Shown in pieces: positions 1 to 11,659 of a DNA stretch of 64,000 nucleotides; position 1 is the first letter of the stretch, and every line of letters starts with the position of its first letter. The stretch is from Macrocybe gigantea (Eukaryota; Basidiomycota; Agaricomycetes; Agaricales; Callistosporiaceae), in assembly GCA_011319805.1 (NCBI GenBank), contig SJRY01000123.1:29276-93275 (forward strand). The letters run 5' to 3'. Made by a program: the position numbers and the translations under genes. A model generated the notes under the pieces. That model saw only the letters and a program-made list of their open reading frames with translations. It searched no databases and was not told the origin of the DNA.

Positions 1-480
1 TCCATACTCTAACAAAACTCTTGTATAGTTTATGAACAAGAGTCTATCAATACTCTATTAATACTTTTGCAGAGGGCACTAACAAGAGTCTAGCAATACT
101 CTAGCCATACTCTATCAAGACTTTTCAATACTTTATCAATATTCTATCAATACTATTCTATCCAGACTCTGTCAGGACTCCTTTAATACTCTAACAATAC
201 TATTCCATCAATACTCTATCAATACTCTATCAAGACTCTGTCATGAGTCTACCAATAGTCCATCAATACTCTATCAAGGGTATTCTATCAATACTCTATC
301 AATACTCTACCAATACTCTAACAGGACTCTATTGATACTCTATCAATACTCTATCAATACTCTGTCAATATTTACATTACTATTGACATACATACCATAA
401 CCAGAGACCTTTTGATATGTTTATCTTATATATTATCCATAGTCTATCAAAAGTCTATCAAAAGTCTTGATACTTTGCGT
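1..480. repeat. Degenerate AT-rich short tandem array (unit about 11-12 bp)
   Basis: The stretch is a run of variants of 'tactctatcaa', with units such as actctgtcagg, actctaacaa and gagtctagcaa. Copies are imperfect and spacing varies slightly. No reading frame is present. A related array sits at 7200-7490 with most units on the opposite strand, so the two may be subterminal repeats of one large DNA element that includes the KDZ-associated gene. The array starts at or before the window edge. Confidence 0.8.
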
Positions 481-504
481 GAGTAAATACAAGTCCTTCA
501 CTAA

Positions 505-3500
505 TTACAAGTCTGCTCTGTCTATTTCAACTCCAAGCTCTTCTGGTTCATCTTCCAAAATCACGATTCCCTGATTGTCCTTCTTTTTGATCACCTTTTG
601 AGTATGCAAGTATAATAAAGAATGAACTGTCCAATTGAAGTTATGCATGGTCATCTTGTTGAGTATGAGTTGGAATCCTCCAAGCCATGCGTTCAACTGT
701 TCACAGGCCTAGGTATAAAGTGATTTAGAAAGGTGATATGATAAGAAATCAATGCTTACTTGAGTATTAAATGCACGCTTGTAATGTGGGTTTCCAGATG
801 CATCATATTCTACAGTGACAAGGTTTGGTGCTAATCCATTGAGAGGCGCAGGATTGCACCATTTGCGACAGAGGTAATCCTTAATACGATGATTGATATA
901 ATGGTATGAATCAACAATAAATCGTGTTGTTTGACTCCATGTCTCCCAAGACCCATTTCGAATTGCAGTTCTCAGCACTTGGCATGCTTTATCAATACAG
1001 ATATAATCTGGTCTTGTATCTGGAACTTGGTATACTTGATTTAACCAGTTTAGAATGTTTGTGGGTGATTCTGCTTTGAAGAATTTTGTCCATGCCACAA
1101 CAACACCACAGGGTAGACAAAGTGTTTCCATACAGTATGAACATGTAGCAGAGAAATAATTATCTTTGCAATAATTGCTTGCATTTGAATCGTCATCATC
1201 ATCATGTCTTGGAACTGGTCTTTGACCAGTCGAAGGGAGCCAGTCTTGAGCTTCTTCCTCTGTTTGTCATATCAAATGACGAATTCCAAGTAGAGTCTGC
1301 CCACCAAATCGTGTGACATGAGAGTACCATCTCTTCCTATGGTCATTACATATCTGGGTATTGCCAACCTTGTTATTGGAACAGCCTTTGATGTGACATC
1401 TATCTCGAAATTCATATTCATGCACAGTGCAAAAGACCCCATTCTTTGCATTTGCCAGTTCACTAGTGCAATTTTCATATGCACAGAATGTTGGCCCCAT
1501 AACAATTCCATCCATGACCACCATTCGAACAAATGCATTTGATTCAGTTGCTTCTGCATCATCATCATATCCATAGCAGTTGCTGCATGAGCTCTGGCTT
1601 CAGCTGCATCTCGAATAGCCAAATCAGCATCATCTCTAACCAATTGTGGAACTGCGCAATTTTCATCAATCCCAACTGTTGCTGCAGGATCTTCTCCAGT
1701 TATCCTATCAGCAACCCATTTGTATGGGTGAGCACATTCATTACAAGCATGATTTTCTGCACTTCTAATGATACCAGATTCACCAAGTATTTTAAATGCT
1801 TGCTTTGTTACTTCATTCAAGGAAATTGAATCCAGAGTTTCAATTTCTGTATCAGAGGCAGCAGCAATTTAATGAATGGTTTCATTAACATAGCCACTCC
1901 AGACCTGTCTTCTTGAAATATTGATTCCAATATCATCAAAAAAGCTTTCATTCCAAAATGCCGCAATTGCCTGAATAGAGGCATGGAAATTATATACAGC
2001 ATTGACAATGGCATTTCCAAAGATGCGATCTATCCAGAGATTCTTGCCAACTTTCAGATAAGTGGCCTTATTGAGAAACACTCGGGTCTGGGTTTTGTCA
2101 TCTCCAGTATCTGCAGATACGAGACTCTCATGATCTGCATAATAAAGAGTCTTGCACCTATCACATTTGCCACTCAGAATAGCAGCATTCTGATATAGCT
2201 GAGCACCTTTGATGAGCATTGTAGTGGAAATATCTCGAGCATGAGTATTTTGAGCCAGTGGACAGCCATTACATTCCATATTTTTACAAAGGCTCGTCTG
2301 AGGACAAATAACATGCATGGCTTGAGCAGGGATAAGGTTCATCTGTTTGGCCTTTCGATCAGGAAATAGAAGCTATCCAAGAGCACCAAGTTTGGATGCT
2401 ATCATATTGTTGGCTTGGCTTGCAGATAGCCTTAGCTGATCCTGTTCTTTGGAACGCAAAAGTGTCTTGCCCTCCTTGTCTGACAGATTCCTTTTAAGAA
2501 TATGAGCCAGTGTAGTCATCCAGCCAGTTGTAGTCTTTTTTTGTGCAAAATGCAGACTGAGCAAGTCAGGATTCTCCAATAATGAGAATAATAGCATAAG
2601 AACAGTTGCTAGGGAGATTTTTGAGCTGAATTGCTCATCAATAAGTCTTGCAAAAGCCTTGAATGTAATGTCTGGGAAGGCTTCCAACTCTGGAGCTGCT
2701 CTTGCAACAGGCAAAAACATAGCCACAATCCAAAAACCCAATGTGGCACTGCCTTGCAATGAGAGGCATTTAATGCCATTCCATAAAAGCCCAAAAGTGG
2801 CCTGGCAATCCAATACACCAAATCCCCACAATCCCAGCAAGTAAAAAACCCAAGGGTAATCAAAGCCCCAATATCCAAGCAAGAGACAGCACAATAGCCA
2901 AGGCAGTTGACAACTATAGATCATACAATCAGGATAGCAAAAAACTCATGTGATTTATGTTGCAATTTCTTCTGTCCTTCAACAATCGCATCCCATTTCC
3001 GATAGGCAAGATGCAGATCCCGCTTGTTTGATGCCATGGTGGCATCTGTAACACCCATAGCAGCAAGAAAACGCTGCTGAGAAGGTGGCAAAGTTGCTAG
3101 AATAGAGTTGGTCATAGATAGACCAGGTCGAACACTAGAGATCGATGCTCTGGACATCTCCTGAATAGAAACAGTACCATGTTGAGTTCCATCATGTTCC
3201 TAGAATTTAAATTAGCAAAGTTCAATATTATGGACTTAAATGGATTACCGCAAGAAGAGTCAAAGTCAGTTTTTCTTGATCTTTAGCCCAAAGAATGGGA
3301 TAATCGTCCCTAACAGTGTGTGAATAATCACCCTTGGCAAACCAAAAGCCATCTTCGAAAGCATAGATTTGGCTCTCTAAAAATCAATGATAAATCAAAG
3401 TAAAATAATAATATAAAAATATATGATAATACCTTGGATAAAGGGCAAATAATTTGCCAAGTCTTGCAAAAGAGGGCCCAAGGTCTCCCTCACATTGACC

Positions 3501-5313
3501 TCACGTACTGATGCATCATTGGGATTATGCTCATGAGTCCTATAAACAAAACATGGCCTTTGAGCCATGGGTGGACTTCTTGAGCATTGGAGAAGTGATC
3601 TACAATTTTTATGAGATGATTTATCCAAATGATAAGAAATAGCAAAACAAAAAACCTGTGTCAGCCATGTTGATGGCATTTCCTAAGGCTCAGCTGCAAG
3701 CATTACCTCCTGTCGCTTTGGATGAACCCTGAGGTTCAATCAGTGATGCCTCATCATCAGAATCATCAGAAGAAGGAGGCTTAGATGCCTCTGATGTTTG
3801 ATGGAGTGATGAGATGTGAATGTATGGGAGATTGATCGCCGGCTGACTTTACCTCGACGAATAGGGGATTTGGTAACCTTGGTTGACTCTGGGCTGGAGA
3901 CATGCCCATGCTTGGCTGCCCTAGCCTTCGTAGGGGTTATATCAATTCCTGAAATTTTGAATTTTAGTTATGCCAATGCCAAAAGATTTTACAAGTCATT
4001 TTTTACCTTGCGAAACATTTTTATTCTTCTCTATAACCATAAAATGACTTAGAATTGTCAACAAAATGATTAACGAATGGAATTTACCTGATTTATCAGC
4101 AGGTTGAGCATCCTGCTCAGACTCAATATCAGATTTTGCATCTCCTTCCTCTAAAACCCGGTGTAAATTCATTTACATTTCATATAAAAAAAGAAAAAAA
4201 AAAAACAAACCGGTGCCAGTGGTGATGTTGTCAGCATCAATATTACCATCATCTTCTTCCATAGCAGAATCACGATCATCTCCAACTAGACTAGTCATCA
4301 GTAATTATATTATGGAATTTGAAAAGAAAAAAAATACTATCAGACTTGTCCTTCTTGATATCATCCGAGTTATCTAAAAAAAAATATATCAACTGTCATG
4401 ATTGAAAGCAAGTAAGTCAAACCTTTGTCAGTCTCCTTTTTATCATCATCATCCTTGATATCGTCAGATTGATTCACTGCTTGAATATTCATGAATCTGA
4501 AGACATATAACAATGGATAAAGAAATACCTTGATCGGATTCTTTATTGTCTTCATTCTCTTCAATATCCTCCATTTCATCAGATTTATCAGCTAATTAAA
4601 TGTGAATTTAAAAAAGAAAAATCTGAAGAAAATTTTAAAAAATTGACTTACCATGCATATCATCCTTTTCAGTGTCTAACATAATGAATGATGAGATTAT
4701 GAACTGCCTCTAGCAAAGAAAGGACTTACCACCAGCGGCCTCCATCACAACATCCTTTTCTTGAATTTCAGAACGATGAACACGCCTCACAGGTTTGCAC
4801 AATGCAGGTGGAATGGTGGTGGATGTTGATCGGGCATGTTCGGAAGGTGCAACAGATATGCCGCTGCTCTCAAGGATTGTTCCATCCTGGAAAATATCAA
4901 TAGAAATTCAAATAAAGTCAACAACACAAAAAATACCTTGTCAAATGAGCTGGCAGTCCAGCCTACTCCATCGCCTCATCCTCCTCAAGATGTTGGGCTG
5001 AGGTTTTCCTGTTCCAAAGTTGGAGTTAAGTAATTCATAATTAAACAGAATAATTTATGTACTTGTTTTTGCCCTGTCAAGACTTGGGCCTGGCCGTGGA
5101 AGGGGCATCAGGTGCATTGGATGCCACAGAAGACTTCTTGCCAGAGCCAGGAAGCACAGCTTCCTCAAGAGGGGGGCCAGCAGAGCAAGTCCTGGGCCCA
5201 GAAGACAAAGGAGCAGCAGATTCTTTGGGAACAGGGCCAGCAGAGCATGTCCTTGGTCCAGAGGACACAGGAGCAGTGGTGGAAGCCTTGGATCTGGTGG
5301 ACTTGGGGGGCAT
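505..5313 (-). pseudogene. KDZ-associated protein with CxC5 and CxC6 cysteine clusters, multi-exon, decayed
   Basis: Read on the minus strand from an ATG at 5313 (MPPKSTRSKA). First comes a Ser/Pro/Ala-rich region, then about eight tiny acidic exons (5.0-3.7 kb) with clear GT-AG introns, then exons at 3679-3395 and 3380-3250, a helical exon at 3200-2921, a long block from 2924 to 1272, a CxC6 block at 1540-1267, and C-terminal exons at 1131-775 and 696-505 joined by a GT-AG intron. The block at 2342-1869 has CPQTSLC...CNGC and CDRCKTLY (CxC5-like). The block at 1500-1300 has CAYENC, C-x-x-H, C-x3-C and CNDH (CxC6-like). These clusters are known companions of KDZ transposases in fungi. Damage: TGA at 5077, 4985 and 4976 (arginine expected), TAG at 2373, TAA at 1869, and a frameshift near 1560 in a GAT run. 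The frame is otherwise continuous across 2373 and 1869. Part of 2700-2920 may be intron. Exon joins are inferred. Confidence 0.75.
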
Positions 5314-5479
5314 GACAGCAAAATGTGCAATAAAAGCAAAAGAACTGAGGGGACAGTCAGTAACAGGATGTGGGGGGGGAGAAGAAAGAAGGGAGGCATC
5401 AAATGCCAGCCTTATGTGACAACGTCGCATCAAATTTCGGGCACTAAGGCCTGAAATCACACGACATCAGGGGACCCAG

Positions 5480-6960
5480 ACCCTGATCAAGGGTCCAGGT
5501 TCTGGATCAAGGGTCCAAGGCCCAGACTGGCCCAGAGCTCCCCTGACAAACAAGGCAGCAAAGGCTGCCTGTTTGTGAGAAGGTGCTGCAGGTAACCGTC
5601 ATGGACCTTGAGATCCAAAAAAGAAAAATAAAATGAGAATGAAAAAAAAAAAAGACATGGGGCCCCATCCGATCCGATCAATCCCGAATGTTGTCGTGAT
5701 CGGAGGCGGCATCGTGGATCCACGTTGGCATGGCGGGTGGGGGTGGGGCCTCCGTTGGCATGGCGGGTGCGGCGCCGGTTGACATAGCGGGTGGGGGGTA
5801 GCGGGTGCCGGTGCAGCCTCCATTGACATGGCGCCCGCTGATGTGGTGGGTGGGCAGGTGCGTCTCCATTGGCCGTGGCGAGTGCGGTGCCCATTGACGT
5901 GGCAGTTTGGGGTGGGGTAGTGGTGTGTGGCGGTTGGGGCGGGGTAGCATGCCGGTTGGCGTGCTGCCTGCTAATGTGGCAGTTGTGCCGCTCGTTGGCA
6001 TTGCTGGTGGGGGCGTAGCAGGTGGGGTGGGTCGGCGGTTGGCGTGGCACGTTGTGGGTGGAGGTGGCGTCGTTGGCCCCTGCTGATGTAGCGGCTGGGT
6101 GGCCATTGGCCATTGGTGCTGTGGGGTGCTAATGATGTGGTGGGTGGGCGGCCTGTCATTGGCGTGGCGGGTGAGGCGTTGAGGGGGCAGTGGCGTCGTT
6201 GGCCCCGCTGACATGGCGGGTGGGTGGCCTGTCGTTGGCACATGGCTGTGGCTTGGTGGTGGCAGGTGGGCGCCATCGGGTCAGTGTGGGCATGGGGGGC
6301 CTGGAAGGGGTGTTGATGGGTGGTGGGCGCCGCTTGCTCAATGCAGTGGGTGGTGTTGGTGGTGGGTGCCTCTGCGCTCATTGATGTGGGGGTGGGGTGG
6401 CTGGGGAGGGCGGTGGTGACCGGTGGCACCCGTGGTGTGGCACCTGGGCAGTGGGCGTTGGGCGCTGGTTGGTGGGTGGTGGGTGGCGCAGTGGTGGTGG
6501 GTGGGCATTGGGCGCCGGTTGGTGGTGGTGGGTGGCGCGGTGGTAGTGGGTGGGCATTGGGCGCCGGTTGACGTGGTGGCTGGGCGGTGGGCGGTGGGTG
6601 TTGGTTGGTGGTGGTGGGCACCGCTCGTTCGGTGCCACGGGTGGTGGTGGTGGGTATGTATTGTGTGCCAGTTGATGTGGCGGCTGCATGCCTGTTGTCA
6701 TTGACCTGGCGGTTGCGCCCGTTCATGTGGCGTGGCGGTGGGCAGCGGCGACGGGTGACGTGGTGGGGGCGGCCATTGTTGAGGTGGTGGTGGCAGCAGG
6801 TGTGGACATGGTGGCGGCACCCGTTGATGTGGTGGGCCACCACTGGTGGCAGCACTGGCTGACGGGGCACTGGCGCCAGTTCTTGTGGTGGCGGCGGGTG
6901 TTGTCAGTGGTTGTGGGTGGCGATAGCATGGGGCGGAGGGTATGAGGGAGGGGGGGAGCA
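5480..6960. repeat. G-rich minisatellite-like block
   Basis: A compositionally extreme block built of variants of 'gttggcatggcgggtgggg' and 'ggtgggtggcgc', strongly G-rich on the plus strand. It gives long overlapping open frames on both strands that are pure Pro/Thr/His/Ala or Gly/Trp/Val low complexity, so I treat none as a gene. It lies upstream of the KDZ-associated gene start. Repeated GGG runs give quadruplex potential on the plus strand. Confidence 0.85.
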
Positions 6961-7099
6961 TGGGGGGGAAGGAGGAGGGAGGAGGGAGGGAAGGAGTGTG
7001 GTGATGGGAAAGAAGGCGGAAGCGAAACGAGTCAACATACCATGTGAGGGGGGCACATGATCGGGACATGATATATTTGTTTTGTGTTCTCTCTACTTC

Positions 7100-7180
7100 A
7101 AGCCCTGCTGGTGCACTGGTTAAATGCTGCAACCTGTCGCTCTCCTCTGTGCCCAGGTTCGAATCCCCTCTGTGTCAAGT
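7100..7180 (+). other. tRNA-like sequence with Pol III A and B boxes
   Basis: An A-box-like tggtgcactgg near 7109 is followed about 40 bp on by a perfect B box, ggttcgaatcc, at 7156-7166. The flanks do not fold into a clear acceptor stem, so this is a tRNA-derived promoter (SINE head or tRNA relic), not a functional tRNA gene. It sits just inside the right-hand AT-rich array. Confidence 0.55.
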
Positions 7181-7199
7181 ATTATTTTTATGATAAGAA

Positions 7200-7490
7200 T
7201 GACAGAGTAAGGATCTTTCGAGACTCTTGATTGACTCTGGCTACTGTTGAGACATATCAATAGTCTAACAGAACTCTATGTTTGACTTCTGATTACTCAT
7301 ATCAGAAGTAGAACTCTATCAGGAGTGTATCAGAACTGTATCAAGACTTGATCAGAACTGAATCAGAACTGGCATTTCCTTGATGAGAGTGCTCATACAG
7401 TCTGGATACAGTTCTGATAGGCTTCTGATAGAGTTCTGATAGAGTATCGAGACTCTTGCAAGAGTCTTTCAGAACTTGTGAGTGAGTGTA
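7200..7490. repeat. AT-rich short repeat array, mainly inverted relative to 1-480
   Basis: Contains repeated 'ttctgatagagt' and 'cagaactctatcag' units and 'gagactcttgcaagagtct'. On the minus strand the right-hand half reads like the array at 1-480 (actctatcag, actcttg, agagtct). No gene is present. Confidence 0.65.
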
Positions 7491-7748
7491 ACGTCCTCTC
7501 TTTATCGGACAGGCAGCACAATGCACTCAAGTCCCTCCTCAAGGACTTGGTGGCCCACCTTTGTCTGCAACGCCCATTTGTCAATAAGTGTAAATAATCC
7601 TCCTCATTGTTGTCTTCATTCTACACCAGCATCAACTGGGCCGATCTTGTATCGAGTTGCACACCCGAGTTCTAAACACTCTTGAGCACTTCTGTCTCTT
7701 ATATCGCGAAAATCGGCTGAAAATCAACCGATCTATTAGAGGTTTTCG

Positions 7749-9516
7749 ATGAGTGACAACCCGCTCAACATTATTGGTGGTGGTGGTCATGCACTGCTCA
7801 ACCCGCATCCAGGACAGCCTACCGCTGGCCCATCCCACTCCCTGCTCCTCCTCCCCCTCAGGGAATGCGAGCCTTCTCTTCCAAGGTGGCAACAGTCTCA
7901 TAGACACTGACGACACCAACCCTCCTAATGCAGGGGACCTACTGGACCCTCTGCTCCCCCCTCTCCATCGATCCTGTCCACTGAGGCAGCATACAATGAC
8001 AACGCCATCAGCATTGCAATCTTCTCTGAAGGGGACCGGTTCCTTCATGGTGAAGCCAAGGCCACAGCTGAATCCCTCGCCGCCCTCAAGTCTTGGATCT
8101 TGAAGGTCAGCTCATCCTCCATCTCCATTCTGGCAGAATATCAATATGCTATCACCAAGGGCATCATGACTCTGGTCAGCAGTGCTGGCGATGTTAACAT
8201 GTTCTCCATCTCCACGCTTGATGGGCCACAGCACCCCCTTGGAAGGCATCTACAAGAAATTGTTAACACTCACCTCCCTCCTCGTGGCAAGGCAACTTGC
8301 TTCGCTGACCCTCACACCTTGCCTTCTGGCACTGTATGTCCAGAAGACTCTTGCTTGAACATGGGCACACACCCTCCAAGACTGCCTCGGAATCCAAACC
8401 ACCCCCCTCCGCTGCAACCACGATCCTGCTCCCAAACCCCAGGCCATGGACCGCCCCCTCCTGTCAATAGGGCTACTCGCCCTGCTGCTGGCAAGCACTC
8501 GTATGTGCAAGCCTTGGCCCAACCAGCCAACACTCCCACCAAAGCTATCGTAGCTTTGGCAAAAACATTCCCACACCTCCCCATGGAGAAGATCGTCTTC
8601 TTGCAAAAAAAAGCGACCGGGGAGTCTTCCAGACCACCCAAGAAGAAGGTGAAGTCTACTTCCCATGGCCCATCCTGACATAATGTCAGAGTGACCTTTA
8701 CTTTCCCAGCGGACAATGTGTCTGTTGCCACTGGGACTCTTCTCTCTGCCTTCAATCGAGGGCTGACTGCTGGCAATTCCTGGATTTGATGTGAATCCAT
8801 CCAGAACCACTCTACCTCATCATTTTCTTGCTTGATGACGAAGGTGGCATTACCCAAGGATCTCAGCTTTTTGCATGAGGCCACTCTCAGGTGTGCTCCG
8901 GCTGGTTCCACCATTGAGCGTTTCCTATGTGAAGCTGCTCGATGTACCATACTTCAATGCTGATGGAAGTGTCATCACTGCCCAGCAGGCATACAAGATT
9001 CTCTGAGACTCTTCATTCTCAGACCTCATCACCCTTGTTGGGGTTCCTCGCGTTATGCGCAACTCCAAGAATTCTGATACTGCAACCGTTTGGTTCAATA
9101 TCGAGGACACATCAACAGGCCAGAACGTCAAAGCTCTGGACAATTGCACCATTATGGTCCAGAACTGGCGATGCCAGTTCCGTGCTGCTCTCTCATCACT
9201 GGGAGTTCCTCTCTGCAAATGTTGCTGGCGCTGGGGACACTCCGCTCTAAAGTGTAACCAGCAATCCCTCTGCTGCCTGATCTGTGGGGAGTCCCATAGA
9301 AAGGAGCATCACCACACACTCATGTCTTGCTGCAAGGCAAGACCCAAGGCCAACCCTCCTTGTGAGGCAACTCTGGCAGGCCAACCCTACCCACATGCTC
9401 TGAAGTGTCTTAGCTGTGGCAAAGACTGCTCCACCGATGACTGGAAGTGCGCCTTCTGGAAGAACCATTTTGATCCCGAGTGGATCAAACAACACTATCA
9501 GCTGGTATGTGATTGA
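7749..9516 (+). pseudogene. LINE ORF1 (Gag-like, zinc knuckles), frameshifted
   Basis: Starts at ATG 7749 (MSDNPLNIIG) and runs through several frames to 9516. The C-terminal part (9055-9516) carries a classical CCHC knuckle, C-K-C-C-W-R-W-G-H-S-A-L-K-C, followed by further Cys/His pairs (CCLICGESH, CLSCGKDC). The middle (8100-8680) is Pro-rich with a basic end (KKKVKS). A stop near 8678 and frame changes near 7900, 8970 and 9030 show it is dead. Gag-like ORF1 proteins bind LINE RNA. The start is supported by the near-identical start in the second copy at 11939. Confidence 0.75.
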
Positions 9517-9578
9517 GCACGGTCAAGTCCCAAACATTCTAATGCCTCCCCGCAGCATAATGCAGAGGCTGACACATC

Positions 9579-10690
9579 ATGAGCGACACCTCTAGTGGAT
9601 CAGCCCTGGCTGTTGTCCCTGGGTCGGGCAGACACTCTTTGATTTCTTCATTTTGTATTTTCTCTCAAAATGTAAATAGAAAATATGTACATATGGACGT
9701 TCTCCTCTCTACTCTTGGAGAGGACTATGATATTTTATTTTTCCAAGAACCTGCTTGGAACCTGCTAAGACACACCCCATCAGTGCACAGCATTGACAGT
9801 GAGCCAGTAATCAGAGGACCTAGTCATCCCAACTGGACCTGCATCATCCACCTTGCAGATGCAAATAATCTGGGCAGGCAGCTCATTGATGAATTCAGCA
9901 GTCACCTTGAGATCCATAAGCTCCTTGGCAAGGATGAAGACTCTGTCAAGGCTTACCGCACATCGCTCGAGCAGGCACTCATTGAGTGCCAACTTGAGCC
10001 TAATTGTGTATATATGAGTAGTGATGGTGCCATGCCCATGAAAGTGAATACACTCAGACAGTCGGTGTATTCATCCCAGATTTACCAAGACAACACACTT
10101 GTTTTCAAAACTTGTCAGCCTGTCGGCAAAGTGACAAGCAATGATTCCGAGCTGATTGGATTGTGTATGTCAATCCAGAAGGCTATCACACAGAATGGAG
10201 TTACATCCATCATGTGCTTTCTCGACTCAATGAATGCAATTAATCACATTGTTGATTGCAACCCTCACTCTGTGCAGTTGCATTCTATTGCCCTGTGCAC
10301 CTCATTGTGCTCTTGGTTTGCCAAATCCAAGCTGCACCAGATTATATTCTGGCATGTCCCTTTCCAATGGAAGTGGGCTATTCAGGTTGAAGCACACAAT
10401 ATGGCCTGGATGTCCCTCAAGGGCTTCATCCTCTCTATACCATGGATGCACTCTGGAAGGAGGTGGACGATGAAATGCATGCCTCTTGGTTCCATTACTC
10501 TGGGATCAAGAAATACATTGGTGCCTCTACATTTCATTTTTATGATGCAGAAAAGCCAGAGTCCTATGAGCACCCCCTCTGTAAGAGAATGGGCTTTATG
10601 AAATTGGTGACAGGCAATGAGTTGTTTGCTCACTGCTGTCGCATTGCATGCAGACACATGCCAATCAATGCATATCAAGTGCGATTTTAA
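9579..10690 (+). pseudogene. LINE ORF2 with endonuclease start fused in frame to the RNase H region
   Basis: ATG 9579 opens an AP-endonuclease-like N-terminus: SQNVNR, then FFQEPAW with the catalytic-type Glu. At about 9845 (HPNW|TCII) the frame passes directly into the region that in copies B and C lies after the reverse transcriptase (ADANNLGRQLIDEFSSHLE), then an RNase H-like domain (YMSSDGA, SELIG, CFLDSMNAI). The rest of the endonuclease and the whole reverse transcriptase are missing without loss of frame. A one-base shift near 10425 moves the C-terminus to the frame ending at 10690. This is a non-autonomous half-LINE. Confidence 0.8.
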
Positions 10691-11068
10691 CTTTGTTGAG
10701 AGCAATGAATGCTCCTGCGGATGAGGGCCTGAAGACTCTGTCCATGTCATGACTCTGTGCCATAACTGGAACAGGCCAACCGAACGCCAGTACAATACCT
10801 TTGTGTGCTCCTGGTTCATTAAGTACCTAACATCAAACAAGGTAGCAGGTGCTTTTATCCCAGATCCAGGGGGTGTAACTGCCCCTTTGTAGCGGGAGAT
10901 CCTCTGGGTTATGGCTCCTTGCAGGGCCTTTGCATGGAAGTGACCACATCTGGCCCTCAGGCTGGGGACCTAGAGCATCGGCTCAGTTGGGTGTTTGATG
11001 AAAGCAAACACTGAGCTTCATTTCAATTTGCAAACTCTGCAATGCTTGTTGTTACAGGCTCTGTTGGA

Positions 11069-11394
11069 TATTGAAACTAGGCACAGGGAACACTCTGGAC
11101 GAGCCTTAGAATCTAGAAGTCCTGAGTGAGAACACTAATAATTGAGTTATGTACAAGTACTTGCCTAGAAGTCCTGAGTGAGAACACTGGAGACTTCAAG
11201 GTGCTCTGTGCTACCTATATATATGTGTAGAAGGCTGTGCATTACTGTGCACACAGCTTGTGCTGTGCATTGCTGTGGATGCAGCCACAGGCTGCGCATT
11301 GCTGTGCATACAGCCATAGGCTGTGTGCATTGCTAGATGCATAGCCTGGGTCCTGTCCTATGCACAAGTCCAGACAGGAGGGGCATTTCTAACA
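11069..11394 (-). mobile_element. Solo copia LTR, reversed, in the LINE A 3' UTR
   Basis: About 326 bp matching the LTRs of the copia element at 12131-25591 in reverse orientation. Shared marks are the 5' end (tgttagaaatgcccc on the minus strand), the palindromic 'tgtgcattgctgtg' repeats, a TATA-like tatatatag and the end cctagttt. It is flanked by a 5-bp duplication TTGGA at 11064-11068 and 11395-11399, which proves insertion followed by LTR-LTR recombination. Confidence 0.9.
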
Positions 11395-11659
11395 TTGGAC
11401 CCCTTATGTAGAATTAACCACATCTGGCTCCTAAGAGCCAGGGGACACAACAAGCCTAGCAGGTGAGTCAGCATGAGTGCGAGCCTAAGCGGTGCAGGCA
11501 CAGGCAGGAAATAACAGGGTTAGTGCACCCTCCATGTATATCCCTTCAGTCTGGTTTTATTAGGACTAGTTGTATTTATTGTAGATATCCTTGTGTATGT
11601 ACAAGTGGACTGCCATCGAGCACCGCTACACAAATTGTTGATTTAAAAAAAAAAAAAAA

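Larger units (their letters stand above)
7550..11659 (+). mobile_element. LINE copy A, poly(A)-tailed, internally deleted
   Basis: A non-LTR retrotransposon in plus orientation. A 5' UTR starts near 7554 and follows a 50-bp scrap of LINE coding sequence at 7500-7553. ORF1 is at 7749-9516 and an ORF2 lacking its centre is at 9579-10690. The 3' UTR ends in gttgattt plus a poly(A) run at 11645-11659. The same last ~90 bp (gtagatac...gagcac...aaattgttgattt) end the other LINE copies at 24877 and 19603 and the retroposon at 26830. A reversed solo LTR splits the 3' UTR. The RNase H-bearing ORF2 suggests the Tad1 clade, which is an inference. Confidence 0.85.

Noticed and set aside
1..480. CRISPR array or telomere/centromere satellite
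   Set aside because: Units are 11-12 bp, degenerate and without spacers. The genome is eukaryotic. The motif is not a telomere repeat, and the array is too short for a centromere claim.
2700..2924. Hydrophobic start of an open frame resembling a signal peptide or membrane helices
   Set aside because: It sits inside the KDZ-associated gene downstream of other exons and is T-rich. It is probably partly intron, so no secretion signal is claimed.
5487..7132. Several long open frames on both strands, up to about 300 codons
   Set aside because: All are low-complexity products of the G-rich minisatellite (Pro/Thr/His or Gly/Trp/Val), overlap one another on both strands and show no domain or splice pattern.
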